DNA from: Monosporascus cannonballus
Taxonomy: Eukaryota; Ascomycota; Sordariomycetes; Xylariales
Length of the DNA: 64,000 nt
Direction: 5' to 3'
NCBI GenBank assembly: GCA_004154925.1
Contig: QJNS01000229.1
Span: 60,517 to 124,516, forward strand
In this document: positions 1 to 13,554 of the stretch, piece by piece
Numbering within the stretch: position 1 is the first letter of the stretch
How the letters are laid out: each line of letters opens with the position of its first letter
Program-made: the position numbers and the translations under genes
The notes under the pieces: model-generated
Told to the model about the DNA's origin: nothing
What the model saw: the letters and a program-made list of their open reading frames with translations, nothing else
Database searches by the model: none

Positions 1-258
1 AGCTAATAATTATCTAAACGTATCTTTATTATATATATAAGGTAATTCGAAATCCTAGAGATTATGGTTTTTTGTTCGTTAGGGCTTTGTTATAAGCTTT
101 TTCGCCTGTTCCCGTACCGTGATCGATCGTTCGTTAATTGGGTTCCTATCGGCAGTTTTTTCGATTAGTAACCTAGGTTCGTTTTACAATCGGCGAATTC
201 TGCTTTTAATAATTATTATGTTACTTTTTATAGTAAAAATAAAAAGGTTATAAGAAAA
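1..258. other. AT-rich flank without a recognisable gene
   Basis: AT-rich sequence left of the first LTR element, with a slightly less biased patch near 100-180. No open frame or known repeat could be recognised. It is probably RIP-degraded repeat, but nothing in it fixes the identity. Confidence 0.4.
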
Positions 259-452
259 TAAATAATTATAAGTTAAATAAGGTAATTTCTAATTAATCGG
301 GAAAAAGATTGCAAAAAATAAATATATTAGGTGACTTTTATTTGACGTTTTTTATTAACTACTAAATAGTAGATTTATATTAGTAAGTAGATCGGTGGCT
401 GATCGGTAGCTGGTCGGCTACCAGCCTTATCCTCATAGGAGCTATATTCTCA
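259..452 (+). repeat. 5' LTR of the first Gypsy element
   Basis: 194 bp, strongly AT-shifted relative to its partner at 5008-5201. Shared core near 390-430 (GATCGGTGGCTGATCGGTAG) is nearly unmutated in both copies. Confidence 0.7.
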
Positions 453-3400
453 TAATCGAAAACATATTATTTTGTTAAAATTAAGTGATTAAAGTTTGAT
501 TTACTTCATAAATAAAAGGTTTAATAAATATACCATACTTTAAAATATTAAGAATAAAATAATAATATATTAAAGAAATTCAAATTTTGGACATTTTATT
601 TATATTTAATTTAATTATTTTTCATACTAACGGATATATTATTCTAAAGTTATGGATAACTTATTTCACTAACTAGTCTTTTAAGATTTGTATTAATACG
701 AAACTATTAATACTTAGAAATTTGTGATTATTTACAAATATTTATATTAAAGTAATTATAAATATTAAAAGCAGAGAAAACTATATATAAATATAAGTAA
801 TAATATATCTAAATAAATAATATATATTTTTAATAAGAAATTCAATATTAAAATTCGAGAAGATATAAAACTAAACGCGTCTATAAGTAATTAATTAAAA
901 ATAAGAATAATATATAGTAACTTTTTAAAACATTAAATAAAACTCTTGTTAAAGTTTTTCCGATGCATAGAAGAATTTAAAGAATATTTCAAAATAATGG
1001 AGATATTATTAATTCAACATTATTATCTTTTATTACCGCAAATAAATATGTTTAAATAGTTATGTTATTTTTATAGTATATTTATTATATAAATTCTTTA
1101 TATATTTATGTTATAATTATATACTTACAACATATTTATAATATATTATATGTTTTATGATATCGATATTGCTAACAGAAATAGATTAAAAACCTAATTG
1201 AAAATAAGTTTAGATTAACCTTCAAAGTATTACTTAATATAGGTTTTATTATTTAAACAAAATTGAAAATAATGAACCTTTAAATATATTAAAATTTAAA
1301 AGACCGTTAAAATATTCCATAATGATATTTTATTTTACAGCTTTAGAGTTTATTTAAAGTAGAAAATTAATCTGAATCTATTAATACATATTATATTTTA
1401 TAATTAAAGAGGAGATTACTTTTGAAATTATATTAAAGTATTACTCAATTTCGACAATAATCTGGATTTATTATATATTATAATAGTTATTTTGTTTTAC
1501 AAAATATATTATTCTTATTACAAACGCATATATTTCATATTAAAAGGTAGTATTATATACTCTGACGGATCTTTACTTAAAAATATAAAGAATAAATTAA
1601 CATAAATGTCTGAAGCCGGTTATCGTATTATTTAAAATTAGTACAAGTTATGAAATAAGAAATATAAAAATAATTATCTATATTTCAAATTTTCATTATA
1701 TTTTAATAATAACTGACGATATGACCTATATTAATAAAATTACGAAATACAAATATTATATTAACTTTTTAAATATTGTATTAAAACGTAGCTTTATCAC
1801 ATTCGATAATGCTTTTTTAAATGATCTAACTAAAAAGATCTTAAGATTTGAGCGATATATAGAAAAATAAATTAATTTTAATATTTTATTTATAGGTATT
1901 AATAGAACCAGGATTTTCAAATAATAATTTAATTAAATACATAATATTTAAATAACTTATTCACATTATATTACTATGCGAGAATCTAATTTATAAGATA
2001 ATGAAATCTCGGTTTTAGATAAAGAAATAATTAGTCACAAATTTAGAAAAAAGCATTAAGAAGTATTTTAGTTTATATACCTAAGATTAGAATAAAAATA
2101 TATTTAAAAGATTTGAGTTTAATAAAAATCTATTGCTCGTTTTTAAAAGTTTCTCCGATTTTTATTTATACTTTAATCAAGATATGTATTTACTTCGTTC
2201 ACTTCGAAACGGCGCCAGATTAATAGGTGAAATATATTATAATATTAAAACAAAATTTAAACCTCGTTTACTAATTAATAATTAGTATATTTATATCATA
2301 TTAATAAAAGCGTATAAAATATCTTATTAATAAATAAGAAATATATATTAAAATATAATGATATAATTAAAACCTTACTTTATGCCAAAATAATTGAATT
2401 AAAAAGCTATAATACTTTAATTAACGGTTACAAATCAGAAAATAACATAAAAAAGATGAAAAAAATTAATAATACAAAACGTTACCTAAAAACGAAATCA
2501 AAGTTTTAAATTAAAATATAATAAAGTATATATCATAACAAAAAACGAAAAAGGTTTTTAATAAAAACAAATATATATTTATACTTGTTATAACGTTAAA
2601 TTGCTATGAAGTTTTAGGATAAAACCAACACGTTTTTTATCGTTAAAAAAGCGTAAGAAAAAGATAGAATATTACAGTTATAATTAATTTCGACTAATTA
2701 GAAAATCCGGATTTCGTATATATATTACGGAATTTTTAGATCCTGGATTTAGCCTCAAATGCAATCACGATAACTATTAACACTATGTATCATATTTTTT
2801 TGACACTTTAATTATCGAGATTCAACACTATTAATGCAATTAGTTTAAATTTTTTTATTTTGGTACTTCTTTTTCGGATTGTGATTTACACTAATGCGCT
2901 AAAAAGAATTCGTACGCCCACCCATTTCTCACGAAAGCTCGCTCTTTGCACTCCGCTATAATAACTCGAAAAAAAATGCAAAAAGTTAAAAAAAACTATA
3001 ATCGAAACAGACCTTTGATTGTATTTACTATATTTCGAAAAATATATTAAGGTGTTAAATATTTACGAAAGTTATCGTATATTAAACGCAAACAACGATA
3101 ATTTTCTCCACAGTTTTTCTTTCTTTTAATAAGAAATATTAGTTAATATAATACATTTGTAAGTTTTCTTTACTTTATCTCGATTAAAAGAGTTAAGTAA
3201 AACCGTAATTATAGCTCATTTAATAAATTATACCAATAAATCATCCGGGTATTTATATTATTTTAAGCGTTTATTATAATGGAGTACAAACGGTGAGGTT
3301 TAATAAAAAATAGGTGGGCGTACGAATTTTTTTAACGCATTAGTGTGCCTTATTCACCTGTACTAATTAGAACCGATTTTCTTTTACCCTAATTTATTTT

Positions 3401-5007
3401 AAGGTTTTTTAAAACAATGAATAAATTCTATACTATATATATTGAAATATTAATATTATAAATACTGACAAATTTACAAAATCATAAAGAAAATTTAACA
3501 TATTTGCCGTTATTTTAAACTAAACATTATTAATTTAAAGTTTATACTGATAATATCTTTTTTATACCAAAGCTAAAATATAGCCATATAACATTAATAG
3601 AAAAATATAATTATTATAATTTTTATTATAAAATCTTTTAGAAATCGTTTAAAAGAAAAAATATATTACGATAATATTTTGGTTATCTTTAATAAATTTA
3701 TGAAGCTTTTTTAATTCTTTTTTATTTTATTTTAACAATAAAAATATTTAATAATATATATATATATATTTAAAGTATTTCTAACGCATACAAATCACTA
3801 TGAAAGAATACTTTGAATACAGAAATTATATTTTCAAATTATAACAACATTCCGTAATGCGAATTAATTAAGAATATTAAGAAATATATAAAGGAATTAT
3901 CAAGGTAAACGTTCAAAACATATTTATGATATTTTATTAATTTCGAATAAAATAATTTAATCAAAAAATCGATAATTACAAAGATATTAACAGCATCTTA
4001 ATAAACCTTAATATTATTTTTATTTTTAATATATCTAAAAATATATAAAACGAATTCATTATCGTCAAATAAATATTTAGGTAAAAATAAATTAAATGAA
4101 GATATTTAAAAGCAAAACCCGAATTAAAATTTATGCATAATTAAATAAACGAATGATTTATTTTAAAAAGTTAACAAAAAATTCGATTTCAAATATACTA
4201 ATTTGAATAAAACTAATAGAAGAATTTTAAAAAAGAATTATTAATTACAACTCCTTTAAAAAAAAAATAAACATTGTCTTCTTTTTACACCTTTTTTCTA
4301 AAATTAGCAGTAAATATTATTAAGAGTTATGGTGAACAAAATAACGCAAAAATGGAAAACGAAATGTATACGAAAAGAAACGTATTCGAGATAAGAAAAA
4401 AACAACTTTATTTAATATCTGATTAACTGAAGAAAATTTAAATTTCGAAAATATTTAAAATCCCGCGAAAAATCTTATAAATACTTAACGCTTATTAAAG
4501 AATTTTTTTAATAACGACAAATTCGAAACCTATATTTGAATTCAAATTTTACAAAAGCCATTCTTAACGATTAACCGAATTTTAATTAATAGCATTTATA
4601 TCTCTAAAAATCTAAACATTTATTTCAGTTTTAATTTTAAAACGTTTTCACTTATAAAATCCGTTTCAGAATTATAAAACACAGTTAATAATTCGAGAAT
4701 TTGCGTTTAATATTATTATCGTCAACAGCAAATTTGAAATAATCAAACGTGAAACTTTAAAAAGACTTTTTCAGGAATCAATTTTTAAATAACGAAATTC
4801 GGCCATAAAATAATGAACTATAAAAAAACCCTTATTTTATTATATAAGTAATTATAACGTATATATTTTTATAACAAATATTCTTTAATTATAAAATAAA
4901 AGTTTGAAAACAAAAACCTAAAAAATATATTATAATTTTAAAACTTTTTATTTTAATTAAGTTAATTAATGCGTAACGTATTTCGATTTTACGAAAGTAT
5001 AAGATAA

Positions 5008-5201
5008 TGGGTAGCTGTAAGCTGGGTAAGGTGATCTCCGACCAGTCGTAGAGCAGTTTTCAAGAAGTGAGTATATTAGGTTACTTCCATTTGGCGTTTT
5101 CCACTAGCTGCCAGATGGTGGATTTATATTAGTAAGTAGGTCGGTGGCTGATCGGTAGCTGGTCGACTACCAGCCTTATTCTTATAGAGGCTGTATTCCC
5201 A
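5008..5201 (+). repeat. 3' LTR of the first Gypsy element
   Basis: 194 bp copy beginning TGGGTAGCTG and ending TTCCCA. It is less RIP-altered than the 5' copy and serves as the better reference for this LTR family. Confidence 0.7.
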
Positions 5202-5302
5202 TAGAAAGTAACGGTTAAAAACACGATTTAATATAATTAAAGAAAATAATAGATTAACTAGAAACACACTTTAGAAACGAGATGTTAAAAAAAGGAAAAT
5301 CG

Positions 5303-5972
5303 TGTTATAATATAGCAAATTACGGCCTTTAAAAAAAGGTTCTAATAAAAATAGCCAAAACGATCGAATAGGTCGAGTTATATAATAAATTATTAACTTA
5401 CTAATAATAAGCTAATAAGCTGGATTATTAATTTATTAGTTTTAAGTTGATAGTATAAAATAAATTAATTCATTTATTATATCTATAATTTAAATAATAT
5501 CAATTTATAATATAATTTCGTTATTTAAAGTACTTTTTATCTTACGAAACGTAATTAAATTATTGTGTTTCTTGGACTTTTACGATATTTTTACTAACCT
5601 AAACTCGTACAACTAAGGTTTAATAGTTAGTTAAACTTCTAGATGTTATACCTACTAATAATAAGCTAATAAGTCGGATTACCAACATATTGATATTAAG
5701 CTAATAAGCCGAGTTACTAACTTAATGGTAATAAGTTAATAAACCGAATTATCAACTTACTAGTAATAAACCAGTAATCCGGAATAAATATACGCTTATT
5801 AAATCCGTAGCTTAATTAATACCAATTTACAATATAATTTCGTTATCTAAAAAATCCTTAATATTACGAAACGTAATTAAGTTATCTTATTACTTAATTT
5901 TCTCCGATATTTCTATTAATATAAACTCGTACGACTAAGGTTTAATAGTTGGTTAAACCCCTAGCCGTTATA
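5303..5972 (+). repeat. Tandem LTR pieces of the main Gypsy family
   Basis: A full-length-looking LTR (5303-5650, from TGTTATAATA to AGATGTTATA) is followed directly by a second copy (5651-5972) that lacks about the first 95 bases and ends CTAGCCGTTATA. Both contain ACTAAGGTTTAATAGTTRG, the shared 3' signature of this family. The block CTACTAATAATAAGCTAATAAG-like sequence occurs near 5398 and again near 5653, so the second piece restarts from an internal point. No matching 5-bp duplication flanks the pair. Confidence 0.65.
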
Positions 5973-6140
5973 TCTGTAATTTAACGGTATAGTGTTAGTT
6001 TTTAATGCTTTAAAATGTAAATTCGAATTTTATTAAAAGTTTTACTTATAAACTTATTTTTAAAAACAAATTTGTAATCCCGATTTTTTGTTTATCTTTT
6101 CGTTATTTTTGTTTTAACTACTGCGATATTTTCTTTTTAA
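5973..6140. other. Short AT-rich spacer
   Basis: No gene seen. The last five bases (TTTAA, 6136-6140) are the left target duplication of element A. Confidence 0.5.
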
Positions 6141-6527
6141 TGTGACGGCTAGGCGGTTTAACCAACTATTAAATCTTAGTCGTACGGGTTTATGTTGGCA
6201 GGAGTATCGTGGAAATCTAAGCAATAAATACGGTAACGTATTACGTCTCGTAATACTAAGAGTGCCTTAGGTAACGAATTATTATTGCAAGCTGAAGTTA
6301 TCTAAACTATGGAAATAATAAGCGTATTATATTTGATTCTGTTCGCTGGCTTATTACCAATAAGTTGATAATCCGGCTTATTGATTTATTACTAGTAAGT
6401 TAGCAATCCGGCATACTGGCTTATTATCAATAAGTTAATAATATATTACGTAACCTGCTTTACCGCGTATTTATGGTTAGGTTATAATAGACCGTTTTTG
6501 GAAACCGTAGTTCGTTAGGTTATAATA
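6141..6527 (-). repeat. 3' LTR of element A
   Basis: 387 bp. The outer (left) 100 bases keep normal GC; the inner part is AT-shifted. Confidence 0.85.
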
Positions 6528-6732
6528 CGATTTTCTTTTTTTACAAATTTTACCCTTAAGATTTCTTTTTTTAGTAAGTTTTCTATATCTATTTAATATG
6601 TTTTCTGGTATGTTTAAGTGTCGTTTTCGCAAATTCGAATAGCGATTTGCCTTGGCTAATATAATTAAATTCGAAGGTTTAACGCGATATTTTATTTTTT
6701 TTTGTTCTGTTCGGCAGCTTAATTGCTAAATA

Positions 6733-7010
6733 ATGGACGGAGTTTTTCGTTATAAGGAATATGTTCGTCGAGGTCGTTCGTACGACAAAATAAGAATCCT
6801 TACTTTTATAATTAACCGTCATATCGCAAAGTCGAAAAGATTAAAAAAGGAAGAATTAGCGGCCGAAAAATCTTTGTCCGAAACTTTTGCGCATTTCTCC
6901 CGTATACGTCGTTAATGCCAGCATTATTAATCTTTTAGTTTTCGGACGATTTTAACGACCTTACGTAATTGGAATTAAAGTTTATAATTGAAATATAGGT
7001 TCTAAGTAAG
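6733..7010 (+). pseudogene. Antisense coiled-coil-like ORF remnant of element A
   Basis: Opposite in sense to element A's pol and lying just inside its 3' LTR. An open frame runs from the ATG at 6733 to TAA at 6913-6915 and is rich in Lys, Arg and Glu (KSKRLKKEELAAEKS). The frame continues past that TAA with further TAA/TAG codons where Gln is likely. The motif SRIRR-stop-C aligns with the same position in elements B-E, where B has an intact CAA (Gln). Function unknown; the residue pattern suggests a helical charged protein. It is one of five equivalent remnants in this window. Confidence 0.6.
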
Positions 7011-10000
7011 GTAGACGTTATTAATTATAATACGGTAAATTAAGGATTCTTTTCTTTGCTATTTTGTAAATTAAAATATTATTATTTCGGATAATTCCGT
7101 CGTTATTGATAAAAATTCTTAAATAGGCGTTAGGCGTTAATAAAGTTTTTAACGGGTTTTAAGATATTTTCGAAATTCGAGTGTTTTTCCATTTGATTAA
7201 GTATTGGGTAAGTCCGTCTTATATTTCTATATCGAGGATTTGTTTTATTTTGTATATTTATTCGTTTTTTATTTCCAGATCGTTTTGTATAATATATATT
7301 TTGATTATATCTGCTATTAATTTAAAGAAAAGAATTTAAAAAATTAAATAAAGTTTAACTTTTGGTAGAGGTTTTAATTAATAATTATTTTCTAAGATTT
7401 GCTTAGCGAATTTGTATAGACCGATATATTTGAAATCGAGTTTTTTACTGGGTCGGTTTGTTTAAATATTTTTTATACTAAGGAAAACTATATTTTCTTT
7501 TTTGAAAGTTAATTTTTTAATTTTTTTGATCATAATATTTGCTTATTTAATTGCGTACGAATTTTAATTTCATTTTAATTTTTAATATAATTATCGTAAT
7601 TATTATGTTATAAAAATTGCTTTAATATTAATTAGATTATTATCGCCTATTTTTTTGTAAATTTTAAAGTAAACCCAAAATTTACGTTCGTTAATATTAT
7701 TTTAATATTTTCGTAAAAGCTTATATTGTATATTAATTATACGATTAATAATTTTTCAATCTAATTATTTTGTTCGTAATTAATATAATATCATAAGTAA
7801 GTTTTTAAGGTTTAATTCGTTCGTTTCGTTTATGTATTTATTTAAGGTTTAAATACACTGGATAACATGTAATTTAGGCCGATTTATATTATAAGATTTT
7901 GCCAAAACTTAAATGCAAATATCGATTATTTATTTGAAATAAATTTATTAATAATTTATATATATTAAAAATATATTTAAAGAAAATGTATATTATTTAT
8001 TTAGCGATTCTATCCTGATAATATGGTTAAAAAAATAAGAAGATTTTGTAAATCGATTAATGATGAGGAAAATAATATCGTAATATATTTTTATAATTGG
8101 CCTTTTTAATATAGAAAGTTCAATAATAAAATCGAATATAATTAAGTATTATGGTCGTTTCACGATTAACAATAGCTATAATTTTCCGTATAGTTTATGT
8201 CGTTAGGTTTTTGCTTTGGCGTAAATATAGTATTACCGTATAATTTTTTATACCGTTAATTTTATTTTAAAAAAAGAATATATACGTTAAAAGCGTTTTA
8301 AGGTTTTATAGATTTTTAGATGTTTATATAATTGATATTTATATATATTTTATATTAAATCCTTTTAGTATTTTTCTGAAATTCGTATTTTATTTTTTTC
8401 GGTTTTTTGAGAAACCGTCGTTATATTGCTGGATTTTCTGATATATATCGAAAGGTATTACCCAACCTATTGTAATTTGTTATAAGCATAAATAGTTTTT
8501 TATAATAATATCAAAAATTATATGGCTGATTTTAACCGATTTCTTTTAAGGTTTATTTATTTATTTAGGATATTTACTTTATTATTTTCTAAACTTTTTC
8601 TATAAATAATAACGCAATCGAAGTTCGCCAATTTCTCTGCGTAACGAAATTATTATTCGGTGAAATTTTTTAATTATAATAAATCGGGTAAAATTTTAAT
8701 AATCTGTACAAATTTTAGCTTAATATAAGTTTTCTTTTAAAAAGTACTTAAATTCTCGAAATGCTATAATAATGGCCATATATTCCTTATTAGAAATACC
8801 GTAATTAAATTCGGCTTTTTTTAATTTGTACAAAAAAATATAATAAAGTTTAATTTACCTTAATTATTTCGTTATTCGATTATTGCGCTTAATATGTAAT
8901 TCGAAATATCGGTTTTTAACTTAACGGAACGGTTTGGATCATATATAATTAGTATTAGCTTATTAATAATCGTATTTTTGATATTTTAAAATGCTTTTTT
9001 TATATTTAACGTTTATTTAAATTTTTTGTAGAGTTCGTTAAGTGTATAGTTATTTTGTTAAAATTTCGAATAAATTTTCTGTAATAATTGGCGAATTTGA
9101 AAAATACTTATACTTTTTTAATCATTATTAGAATTTGTTATTTTGTAATTATAACGATTTTGTTAAAGTTTATTTTAACATGTTTTAAAATAATAATATA
9201 TTTTAAATGTTTTATTTTTTATTTAATGAATTAATGTTTCTTTCGTATTAATAACTAACTTCGCATTTTATAAAGCTTGAAAAACTTTATTAATATATTT
9301 TACGTATACTTTTTCTGTTTTTAAGAAAATAAAAATTTTATTAAGATAATATACGACGAAAGTATCGCAGTATTTCCGTAATATATAATTTATTATTCGT
9401 TAAAAGATTATTAATACGTTTATAAGTTCTATTAATATACCCAAATATTTAAACAATCCGTATTTTGTTTTAAACATTATTTTCTATTCGTATCTTTTTT
9501 TAATTTTAATACGGCTATATTTATTTTTAAGAACAAATATTATGAATTATTTGGTTCCGTAAAATCGATTTTTTATTTCCGTAATTAAGAATAATAATAT
9601 TCCATTTTTAACAATAATATCGTTTAGTTGTCGACAATTAACTATAAGTTCTAGTTTCTTATGCTTTTTAGGTATAAAGAATATAAGATATCTTGTTAAT
9701 AACTTCGAAAATCGAATTTATCCTTTTTGTAACCAATTTTCGAGATATTCTTTAAAAATACGTAACTTATTTCCGTTAAAGTTATAAATAAGGTAAAACT
9801 TTATCGAAAATCTTTCCTTAAAATATATTTCATAATTTTATTTGCTATATCTTAATAATTTCGTATTAAGTTTTTTTCTAAAAAACTGCTTATCTCTGTA
9901 GTACTGTAATGGCATATTGGTTAGATTTTCTGTCTTTTGGGGCTGTTATTATTTTAAATCGTTATTTAGTTGCTTTAGTTTCGTTTTAATAGTAATAATA

Positions 10001-12590
10001 ATACGTCGTATTTTTCTTTAATACCCGTTTTTTTTATATTTTATCCTTTTAGGTAATAAGGTTTTTATTATATTCTTATATTTACATTTATCGTTATTAT
10101 CGATTAAATATGAAAATCTTAATTTTCTTTTTATTTATTTATTAATAAGGTATAAAGCGAATTTTATCTAGCCAATCCCTTTATTAATTAAAATTCCGTA
10201 CTGCCGTATCCATATTAATCTTAAAACTATATTGTAATTCCTAAATAAAACGATATCGAAATTAATTGTTTAATATTATTTTTAAACAAAAATATCGAAA
10301 TAATTAATTTTGCGTATGATTTTTCCATTATCGCAAGCAAATTCCTAACTTTCGGCATTTATCGTAATATAAGGTTTTAATTTATATTTTCATAATAATT
10401 TAAACTTATTAACTATATTTAGCATAATATAATTTCCGCTTAAAGTTCCGTAATTATTATTACGGTATTCCAATACGTTCCAATTCGTATATTTAAAATA
10501 ATAAAGTTATTAACGGTTTTTATCGTTACGTTTAAAACTTTTCGTAAAAATTCCTTTTAATTCTTCTGGATTTCGTTATATTACGGCTTTTTTATAAGTA
10601 ACTTTTTTCTTTTAATTTTTATTCGAATTCATTAAACTTTATTTACATTTTTTTATTCAATATGTTAAGCTGTTATATTTATCGTTATTATCGGCATATT
10701 GTTCCTGTAAATTATATTAACTGTTGTTAGTTTTGTTATAATGTTTTTCTTATTAAATAAATTATTTTTTCATATTTACAACTATATCTTATTATATATT
10801 ATTTTAATTATCGTTCTAGAATCTTCCTATAAATTAACTTATTTTTTTCTTAATAACTTTTTTTCGTAAGGGTTTATAATAAATGCCAATTAAAAATAAA
10901 AATCCGTAATAAATTTCTTATAGTATTTTTTTACTATACCTTAAATCAATTACTTTTTTATTTAATAATTATATTATTAATAATAATTAAACAGGTCTTT
11001 TTACGAGCATTATTTTTGTTTAAGCCAGCTTTTTATTTCGGCCAACTGTTAAACACTTTTTAGGGCTATAAATCGAAATTATCGATATTATTATTTATTA
11101 TTTTTGTAATTTCTGATATGGTTTAAAAAATCGATTCCTTTATAATATATACGGGTAATCCGTTCGTAAATATAGTATTTTCCTTTTTCGTAATCGGGAT
11201 ATTTTCGTCGTCGACAATATATAGTATATATTTTGCCATATCGATTAACGGTTCTCATACAAACTTTTTTTGTTTAATTCTAATATTCGCGTAATTATTT
11301 TTATAATGTTTTTTTTAGATTCGCGATATTTATCAAATTGGATTTCTGGCTTTTCGGATTTTTCGTCGAAACTTTTGTTGTAATAATCTCTATTGGATTT
11401 TTTAATATAGGGGACCTAATATATGCTTAAGTTAAATTATATTAATAAATTTATCTTCGTTTCTTTAGTTCTCTTTGGATTATTTCTCGGGTATAGGTTT
11501 TTAATCGTTTTAACAGGGCTTTTTGAGTATTTTGTATTATAATACCTTATATCCTATTTTGTTATAATTATAATTTTTAGTTTAAATTTAATTTTTCTTA
11601 TAAATAACTTTTAATTTCATAAATCCTAGTTTTATGTCATAAAAAGTGTTATTACGTTAAAAAGCGTTAATATTAGTCATATATTAAAATTTGTTATTAT
11701 TTTTTCTTTTAGTACTTTTAATACGTTTTATGTATTATCGATCGTTAATTTTAATTATTATAATAATATAAGCCGATAAATAATGAGGTCGATTAAATTT
11801 AAAAAAGATATTTTTTAAGTTATTGAAAAATTTAATTATTAATATGTTTTATCCTTAATTTGGCTTAATTATTAATTAAATTAACGCGTTACCGTAATTA
11901 AATACGGATCCTTTTTATTGTAATTATTAGATTTATATTTCGGCTTTTCATTTTTCGTTTATTATTCCGAAATTTTTTATTACTATTTATTCGAATCATT
12001 TGTAATCATTGTAAATTTGTATTATTTTTAGGTTTCGTTTCTTAATTAGTAAAATAAAATATTTTTTTATAACGAATTCGAATTAAATAACCGTATTTCC
12101 AGTAAATCGTTTAATTACGAACTTAATTCGTACAATAAGCGTAATAAATTAAATGGAAAAAATATCTAGAATATGCTTAATATTAAATTAAGAATAATGA
12201 TAATTTGGTCGAATTTTTATTAACAATTCTTAGCTTAAAAAAGTTAAAAACTTTTCTTAATTCCCTCGTAAAATTGAGCTAGATAACCTAATTTATTTAA
12301 AAAAGTTTTCCGGTTGCGGAAATTTTTTTTCTTATATTTTTTATAGGCAGTTTAAATTAACGTTATAATATTATTATTCTCTTTTTCAAATTAAAAAGTA
12401 CGTTTATTTATAATATTTAATCGTCGAAAAACCTTTTGCAAAAAAAAAATCTTTTTTCTTATCGGATTTTATTTTAATATCCGAATAGTTAAGAATTTAA
12501 TAAATAAGCTATTTAGGCTATTATTAATAAATATAATATCGGCGATATTACTTAAAATTTAACAGTATTATTAAATAAAACCTTATAACG

Positions 12591-12976
12591 TATAACGGTT
12601 AAACGGTTTAATTAATTATTAAATTTTAATTATATAAATTTATATTGATAAAAATATCGTAAAAATTTAAATAATAAATATAATAATGTATTACGTTTCG
12701 TAATACCAAAAATATTTTAAATAATAAATTATTATTATAAGTTAAAATTACTTAAATTATAGAAATAATAAACGTATTATATTTAATTTACTTATTAGCT
12801 TATTACCAATAAGTTGGTGATCCGGCTTTTTGGCTTACCACTAGTAAGTTGGTAATCCGGCTTACTGGCTTACCACCAGTGAGTTGGTGGTCTATTACGT
12901 AACCTGCCCCACCGCGCACTTGTGGTTGGGTCATGACAGACCGTTTCTGGAGACCGTGGCTTGTTGGGCCATGACA
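12591..12976 (-). repeat. 5' LTR of element A
   Basis: 386 bp. The outer right part (about 12830-12976) keeps normal GC, while the inner left half is heavily RIP-altered. The U3 part contains repeated units around ACCAACTTACTGG read on the minus strand. Confidence 0.85.
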
Positions 12977-13554
12977 TTTAGACAGTTATTTAATTTTATA
13001 AAAGCTTTAGCTGTTAATTCCTAACAACTGAGGGGGTATATCAAACCTAACTGAAATCGATCCAACAGCTAAACCTTGGCTTAATTTGATCACCTACTAA
13101 AAGGATGTTACTTTATACACCCCTGGTATCTTTTTCTCTTGGCTACAGCTGTATTTACGTATTTCAAAGAAAGGTTCGCTACCCCCACCTTCTATCTACA
13201 ACATTCTAGAGGTCAGGCAACCTGTTAATACATCTTCTTTAGTTATATGCTTCAGTGTGTGGTGTTAGGGTCTCATATGAACGTGGAATATAAAGAGAAG
13301 CATTGTGTGGAATGCGTAATAGTGAGTGTAGTATGCAAGACAGACAATGAGCGTAGTAGTATAGAAGCAGGCAATTCCACAGTGGACCGCACATTCAAGT
13401 CCGAGTCGCAAGACGTTGTTAAGTTCAAGCTGCACCACGAGAGCGAGAAGATCCTTGTCGGGCATCTGCAATAGATTGCTATGGACTTGGTTTATATATA
13501 TATATATATCGAAAAATAGCCTCATCACAATTTGCAGCCGCAAAGATGGCGGTC
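12977..13554. other. Intergenic, 3' side of the sulfotransferase-like gene
   Basis: Normal base composition returns abruptly after element A. Short open frames at 13247-13543 overlap on both strands and resemble nothing known. A short TA microsatellite lies at about 13493-13509. Confidence 0.5.

Larger units (their letters stand above)
259..5201 (+). mobile_element. RIP-degraded Gypsy-type LTR retrotransposon (4.9 kb)
   Basis: Two directly repeated 194-bp segments (259-452 and 5008-5201) bound about 4.5 kb of very AT-rich sequence. They align base for base, with mainly C/T and G/A differences; the right copy keeps more G and C. Near 4178-4255 the plus strand reads KFDFKYT, then RRILKKNY and a stop at a likely Gln position. 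This matches the integrase tail (chromodomain-side) reading at 30590 in element B, so the element is Gypsy-like and plus-oriented. All frames are broken by stops. No clear 5-bp target duplication was found (GAAAA left, TAGAA right), so the exact ends are less certain than for elements A-E. Confidence 0.75.
6141..12976 (-). mobile_element. Gypsy LTR retrotransposon A (RIP-degraded)
   Basis: LTRs lie at 6141-6527 and 12591-12976, both in reverse orientation, so the element reads on the minus strand. The ends are TG...CA (TGTGACGGC at the left, GGGCCATGACA at the right). Flanking 5-mers are TTTAA (6136-6140) and TTTAG (12977-12981), a target duplication with one RIP-type G-to-A change. On the minus strand around 9480-9310 the translation gives a reverse transcriptase stretch (KTKYGLFKYL, then RIINYILRKY, then FVVYYL where the catalytic YxDD lies). 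Stops interrupt all frames, so the element is dead. Total 6,836 bp, close to elements B, C and E after their nested insertions are removed. Confidence 0.9.

Noticed and set aside
4321..5007. Antisense coiled-coil ORF in the first Gypsy element
   Set aside because: The position is right, but no frame shows the Arg/Lys motif; too degraded to support.
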